DNA of 8,892 bases from a bacterium. Its GTDB lineage: Bacteria; Tectomicrobia; Entotheonellia; Entotheonellales; Entotheonellaceae. The notes beneath the pieces were generated by a model. The model did not search any database. It was not told the origin of the DNA and saw nothing but the letters and a program-made list of their open reading frames with translations. This document shows positions 6,051 through 8,892 of this stretch, piece after piece (the first letter of the stretch is position 1; the number at the start of each line of letters is the position of its first letter). Position numbers and translations under genes: made by a program. The stretch lies in NCBI GenBank assembly GCA_027294925.1, contig JAPULM010000489.1:1-8892 (forward strand), given 5' to 3'.

Positions 6051-6143
6051 TGCGCCGGACGCGTGTGCGCGCAGCCTCGACCTGAACAGACTGATCCGGA
6101 TCGTCCACCACCGCCCGAACAAGCACGTTCGTATCAACGGCGA

Positions 6144-6374
6144 TCATCGTCTAGCTCGTGCCCGAATGGCTCGATTCATATCCTCAAGACTGACGCTGTG
6201 GTGGGCCTGCACCAAGCCGAAGCCTGCCTCAATGTCATTCAGTACCGGTACCAGCACCACCTTGCCATCCTCAACCATGAACGCGACCTCATCACCCTGC
6301 CGAAGTCCCATGTGCTTGCGAAGCGCCGCCGGAATGGTAATCTGTTCTTTGGTCGTTACCGTTGACGTCTGCAT
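6144..6374 (-). CDS. vapB: VapB-like AbrB/MazE-fold antitoxin, intact
   Basis: This is a 76-residue swapped-hairpin AbrB (SpoVT-AbrB) domain protein. Residues 1-48 show the fold signature: TVTTKEQITIPAALRKHMGL, GDEVAFMVEDGKVVLVP. The C-terminal tail (49-76, including LEDMNRAIRARARR) would wrap around the toxin in a VapBC complex. The protein should bind its own promoter DNA and neutralise a cognate PIN-domain RNase. Its stop overlaps the start of the vapC remnant by 4 nt. The reading frame is undamaged and has its own promoter and operator-like repeats, but the cognate toxin is destroyed, so it is an orphan antitoxin. A weak AAGG ribosome-binding site about 9 nt before the ATG lies inside the upstream inverted repeat, which could link repression and translation. 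Confidence 0.9.
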   Translation of the reverse strand: MQTSTVTTKEQITIPAALRKHMGLRQGDEVAFMVEDGKVVLVPVLNDIEAGFGLVQAHHSVSLEDMNRAIRARARR

Positions 6375-6378
6375 GACA

Positions 6379-6453
6379 ACATACCTTGCGGTAAGAATTT
6401 TTCATATATGTAATACGATTGTTAAGATAGTAATACATGCTGTCAAGGTATGT
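6379..6453. repeat. Perfect 10-bp inverted repeat plus direct repeats, likely VapB operator
   Basis: ACATACCTTG (6379-6388) and CAAGGTATGT (6444-6453) form a perfect 10-bp inverted repeat with 55 nt between the arms. One arm overlaps the -35 box of vapB; the other covers its ribosome-binding region. Inside, GTAATAC occurs twice as a direct repeat (6410-6416 and 6430-6436), 20 bp apart, about two helical turns. This fits autoregulation by VapB or VapBC dimers binding both arms. The repeats are read directly; the operator role is inferred. Confidence 0.6.
6418..6446 (-). promoter_or_regulatory. vapB promoter
   Basis: On the minus strand a perfect -35 box TTGACA (6446-6441) is followed after 17 nt by AACAAT (6423-6418), which matches four of six -10 positions. 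Transcription would start near 6411, giving a leader of about 37 nt before the vapB ATG at 6374. The promoter sits between the arms of the 10-bp inverted repeat. Confidence 0.6.
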
Positions 6454-6516
6454 AACTTCCCGAGTTCTTGGGGGCGGGATGCCACCGACGCCTCGCGGCC
6501 CTATGTTTCCTCCCAC

Positions 6517-7650
6517 TTAGGTCAAACCGTGCAGCGGGAATACATGCGTCTCGAGATAGCTGATCGCCTTCTGCACCTCAGTCCGCAGAGCCGCGTGATG
6601 GGTCGGGTGTAGGGTGATGTCGGGATCTCGGAGCGTTTTGCCTGTATATCCTTGTTGTCGCAACTCGGCTATGATGCTCTCGGGTAGTGGATCTGGAACC
6701 TGCACACCATTCATCAATCCCCAGGCCAGGGTCCAGGCGCGGGCGACGTTAGGCAGGTTGTAGCCGCCGCCGCCGGTGGCGATCCAGCGCGGAGCCAATG
6801 CCTTAATTTGCTGTAGCACGCGCATAAAACCGTGCGTCGTCAACTGAGCGTTGGCCAACGGGTCGTCACGAAAGCTATCAACGCCGAGTTGCGTCACCAC
6901 GAAGTCCGGTTTATATGCCTCAACTAGAGGCGGCACAATGGCCGTGAAGCCTTCTACGAAAACATCGTCATCTACCCCCGGCGGCAGGGGGAGATTGACG
7001 GCGTACCCTTTGCCTTTGCCGGTGCCGGTCTCCTGCACGAAGCCGGTGCCAGGGAAGAGGGACCGCCCGTTTTCATGCAGCGAAATGGTGAGCACCTGAT
7101 CGGTGTCGTAGAATGCCGCCTGCACCCCATCGCCATGGTGAATGTCAATGTCAATATAGGCAATGCGATAACCCCGTCGCAAGAGGTAGAGGATAGCGAT
7201 AACCGGATCATTGACATAGCAGAACCCGGAGGCTCGATCGGACATCGCGTGATGATGGCCACCAGCAATGTGAAAAGCGATGTCGACAGCGCCGGATTCG
7301 ACCAAGCGCGCCGCCTCTAGACTGCCCCCCGCACACAGTTGTGACCACGCATACAGCCCGGCGAAGACCGGATTATCCCCGGGACCAAGGCCATAAGCCG
7401 CCATATCGCGTTGATCGACGCCGCTGTCCGCCGCCTCCAGCGCATCGAGATAAGCTGGGCTGTGAAACCATTCCAGTTCACCGCGCTGAGCTGGGGTGGT
7501 TGCAAACAGTTGGCTGTCCGGCAACGCCAAAAGGCCGTAGCTCTGGATAAGATCGTGAGTGAGCTTCAGCCGGTATGGCTTCAACGGGTGCGTGTCGCTA
7601 TACGCAAAGTTGACATACGCATCCGTGTAGATGAACGCCGTTTTCGTCAT
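6517..7650 (-). CDS. acuC: AcuC-like deacetylase (class I/II histone-deacetylase family)
   Basis: This is a 377-residue zinc-dependent lysine deacetylase homologue. HDAC catalytic residues are all visible: the His-His charge relay in GGHHHAM (His133, His134), the zinc ligands Asp169 and His171 in YIDIDIHHGDG, Asp258 in LGVDSFRDDPLA, and the transition-state Tyr297 in GGGGYN. Length and spacing match AcuC, which in Bacillus subtilis deacetylates and activates acetyl-CoA synthetase. No acs or acuA gene is in the window, so the substrate is not fixed; polyamine or other protein deacetylation is possible. The start at 7650 (MTKTAFIYTDAYV) fits the family and has a weak GGATGG site. An in-frame ATG at 7665 is an alternative, and the maximal ORF start at 7800 adds unrelated sequence. 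The gene is divergent from the D-2-hydroxyacid dehydrogenase. Confidence 0.94.
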   Translation of the reverse strand: MTKTAFIYTDAYVNFAYSDTHPLKPYRLKLTHDLIQSYGLLALPDSQLFATTPAQRGELEWFHSPAYLDALEAADSGVDQRDMAAYGLGPGDNPVFAGLYAWSQLCAGGSLEAARLVESGAVDIAFHIAGGHHHAMSDRASGFCYVNDPVIAILYLLRRGYRIAYIDIDIHHGDGVQAAFYDTDQVLTISLHENGRSLFPGTGFVQETGTGKGKGYAVNLPLPPGVDDDVFVEGFTAIVPPLVEAYKPDFVVTQLGVDSFRDDPLANAQLTTHGFMRVLQQIKALAPRWIATGGGGYNLPNVARAWTLAWGLMNGVQVPDPLPESIIAELRQQGYTGKTLRDPDITLHPTHHAALRTEVQKAISYLETHVFPLHGLT

Positions 7651-7754
7651 ACACCATCCACTCATGAAGGAGACATCCGGGAAGCACAGTCCATCGTCTG
7701 CCCTGTTGACATCTGACTCGCCAAGCCTATTGAGCATATGTGGACCGTCGATGC

Positions 7755-7783
7755 ATTGTAGAAACGAACGAAAGGAAACACAA
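7755..7783 (-). promoter_or_regulatory. Candidate promoter of the deacetylase gene
   Basis: On the minus strand TTGTGT (7783-7778) and TACAAT (7760-7755) are 17 nt apart. The -10 box matches five of six consensus positions; the -35 box matches only TTG. Transcription would start near 7748 and leave a leader of about 100 nt before the ATG at 7650, in which I see no obvious riboswitch or attenuator. Confidence 0.45.
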
Positions 7784-7788
7784 GCCCA

Positions 7789-7817
7789 TTGCAAATCCAA
7801 ATCGAGTCGTGCAAAAT
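7789..7817 (+). promoter_or_regulatory. Candidate promoter of the D-2-hydroxyacid dehydrogenase gene
   Basis: TTGCAA (7789-7794) and CAAAAT (7812-7817) are 17 nt apart; each matches four of six consensus positions. The segment also carries TGCAAATC and TGCAAAATC as an approximate direct repeat about 20 bp apart. A TTGACT at 7851-7856 is a better -35 box, but only TAAGGA lies at the right distance, and that is the ribosome-binding site. Confidence 0.3.
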
Positions 7818-7887
7818 CGTCGGCAGGTCATCTCATGCATGCCGCCACAATTGACTAACCACCAAACCTTGAGTAAGGAACTAAACG

Positions 7888-8880
7888 ATGACGCGCGTTG
7901 TCCTGCTTGAAGATTATCTCGATTATGCCAAACAGCTTGATAGCGTCCAGCAGCTCGCCGAACGCACCGACTTTACCACCTATACCACCAAAGCTGCCTC
8001 TGATGACGAGACCATTGAACGCACACGTGACGCCGATATTGTGATAACCATCCGCGACCGGGTGATCTTCACGCCTGAGCTGCTGTCACACCTAGGGCAC
8101 TTACAACTGCTCTCGGTATGCGGCGCAAGATTGACCCATATTGATCTGCAGGCGGCTGCCGAGCATGGCGTGTTGATATGCGCCCCGTCGCCCTCAGAAC
8201 AGGGCACGCACACCAAGCGGGCGACGGCGGAGCAAAGTTGGAATTTAATCCTGGGCCTGGCGAAGGAGACCCCGATGAACGACCAGGCGATGCGTGCAGG
8301 GAAATGGCAAACCCGGCCGGCCTGGGGCTTGGTAGGCAAAACGATCGGTCTGCTGGGCCTCGGCCACATCGGCGCACAGGTGGCTGAAATTGCCAACGCC
8401 TTTCGCATGCGCGTCATTGCCTGGAGTCCGCATCTAACACCCGAACGCGCCCGGGCCAACGGCGCCGAATACGTCCCTTTTGAGCAGCTGTTCACCGATG
8501 CCGATGTGGTGTCGGTACACGCCCCGATGCTACCAGAAAACCGCGACCTGATCGGCGAAGTTGAGCTGAACCTGATGCGCCCGCATGCATTGCTGATTAA
8601 CACTGCCCGCGCCGGCCTGATCAACGAACAAGCGCTACGGCAAGCGTTGGCAAATGGGACCATCGGTGCAGCCGGCCTTGATGTATATTGGCAAGAACCG
8701 TTACCTGAGGATCACTGGCTACGCCGGCAAGCCAATGTACTACTGCAACCGCATCTCGGCGGCTTCACGGATGAGGGCTACGCGACGCTCATCGAAGCGG
8801 CGATTAACAACATCATAGCGTTTCTGGACGGCCAGCCTAAAAATTTAATCAATCCGGATGTGCTGAAACGGCGCAAGTAG
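7888..8880 (+). CDS. D-2-hydroxyacid dehydrogenase, NAD(P)-dependent
   Basis: This is a 330-residue member of the D-isomer-specific 2-hydroxyacid dehydrogenase family (phosphoglycerate dehydrogenase/glyoxylate reductase-like). These enzymes interconvert a 2-oxoacid and its D-2-hydroxyacid. The Rossmann motif is GLLGLGHIG (154-162). The catalytic triad is Arg241 in NTARAGL, Glu270 in YWQEPLP and His289 in QPHLGG, at nearly the same spacing as Arg240, Glu269 and His292 of E. coli SerA. There is no C-terminal ACT or ASB domain, so it is not a regulated SerA-type enzyme. The acidic residue that often ends the second Rossmann strand and selects NAD is absent: the sequence reads VIAWSPH (176-182). 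The start has AAGGA (7875-7879) 8 nt upstream. The physiological substrate cannot be assigned. Confidence 0.93.
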   Translation: MTRVVLLEDYLDYAKQLDSVQQLAERTDFTTYTTKAASDDETIERTRDADIVITIRDRVIFTPELLSHLGHLQLLSVCGARLTHIDLQAAAEHGVLICAPSPSEQGTHTKRATAEQSWNLILGLAKETPMNDQAMRAGKWQTRPAWGLVGKTIGLLGLGHIGAQVAEIANAFRMRVIAWSPHLTPERARANGAEYVPFEQLFTDADVVSVHAPMLPENRDLIGEVELNLMRPHALLINTARAGLINEQALRQALANGTIGAAGLDVYWQEPLPEDHWLRRQANVLLQPHLGGFTDEGYATLIEAAINNIIAFLDGQPKNLINPDVLKRRK

Positions 8881-8892
8881 CCTTGGATCAGG

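Larger units (their letters stand above)
5821..6147 (-). pseudogene. Chimeric vapC remnant: 30 N-terminal VapC residues followed by foreign sequence
   Basis: The ORF starts with MIAVDTNVLVRAVVDDPDQ, the first beta strand of a VapC PIN ribonuclease, with the catalytic Asp5. The ATG overlaps the vapB stop by 4 nt (ATGA), the normal vapBC arrangement. VapC similarity stops near residue 30 (about position 6058). The frame then stays open for about 39 residues that match nothing, because the underlying DNA is the DUF433 fragment in another frame. From Leu70 on it reads the DUF5615 fragment (LKFLADRGMFSKTVAFLQ). It ends at TAG 5821-5823. The other conserved acidic PIN residues are absent from this frame, so RNase activity is not expected. 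The 108-codon chimera is nevertheless open and could be translated by coupling to vapB. Confidence 0.75.

Noticed and set aside
5772..6365. 197-codon plus-strand ORF opposite the vapBC region
   Set aside because: It is antisense to vapB and to the toxin fragments, starts inside the nitroreductase gene and shows no known domain.
7651..7800. 50-residue N-terminal extension of the deacetylase
   Set aside because: AcuC-like proteins start close to the TAFIYTD strand; the extension has no family features and overlaps the candidate promoter.

Overview
The window looks like a chromosomal stretch of a moderately GC-rich bacterium. No tRNA, rRNA, CRISPR array, transposase or phage gene was seen. The heme-pathway gene is of the HemQ (coproheme decarboxylase) type, which belongs to the coproporphyrin-dependent route of Gram-positive and related lineages. 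Together with apparently leaderless genes, a Cys-less thiolase-like/DUF35 pair and DUF433/DUF5615 toxin-antitoxin remnants, this suggests Chloroflexota or a similar monoderm-like group. That placement is inference and is not proven by the sequence.

Layout. 1-2076 (minus): a probable three-gene operon in the order thiolase-like protein, DUF35 zinc-ribbon/OB-fold partner, metallo-beta-lactamase-fold hydrolase (cut by the window edge). 2174-2795 (plus): a YfcE-type metallophosphoesterase whose near-consensus promoter ends 7 nt before the ATG, so its mRNA is predicted to be leaderless. 2922-3746: hemQ. 3758-3953: a frameshifted C-terminal relic of an alkaline-phosphatase-superfamily enzyme. 3965-4861: a choline/ethanolamine-kinase-like phosphotransferase, also possibly leaderless. 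4866-4982: the C-terminal third of a RelE toxin. 5170-5790: a nitroreductase.

5778-6453 (minus): a toxin-antitoxin graveyard. An intact VapB-like AbrB-fold antitoxin has its own promoter inside a perfect 10-bp inverted repeat. It is followed, with a 4-nt overlap, by a vapC whose middle has been replaced by the junction of a DUF433 antitoxin and a DUF5615 toxin. 6517-7650 (minus): an AcuC-like histone-deacetylase-family protein. 7888-8880 (plus): a D-2-hydroxyacid dehydrogenase, divergent from the deacetylase.

How the parts relate. The minus-strand operon may form an acyl-CoA complex: Cys-less thiolase plus DUF35 is the architecture of the Ltp2-type retro-aldolases. The remaining metabolic genes look like single housekeeping genes. 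The gaps between them hold decayed gene fragments, so the region appears to be a site of repeated small-scale gene gain and loss, mostly of toxin-antitoxin modules. The most unusual structure is the nested VapC/DUF433/DUF5615 mosaic.
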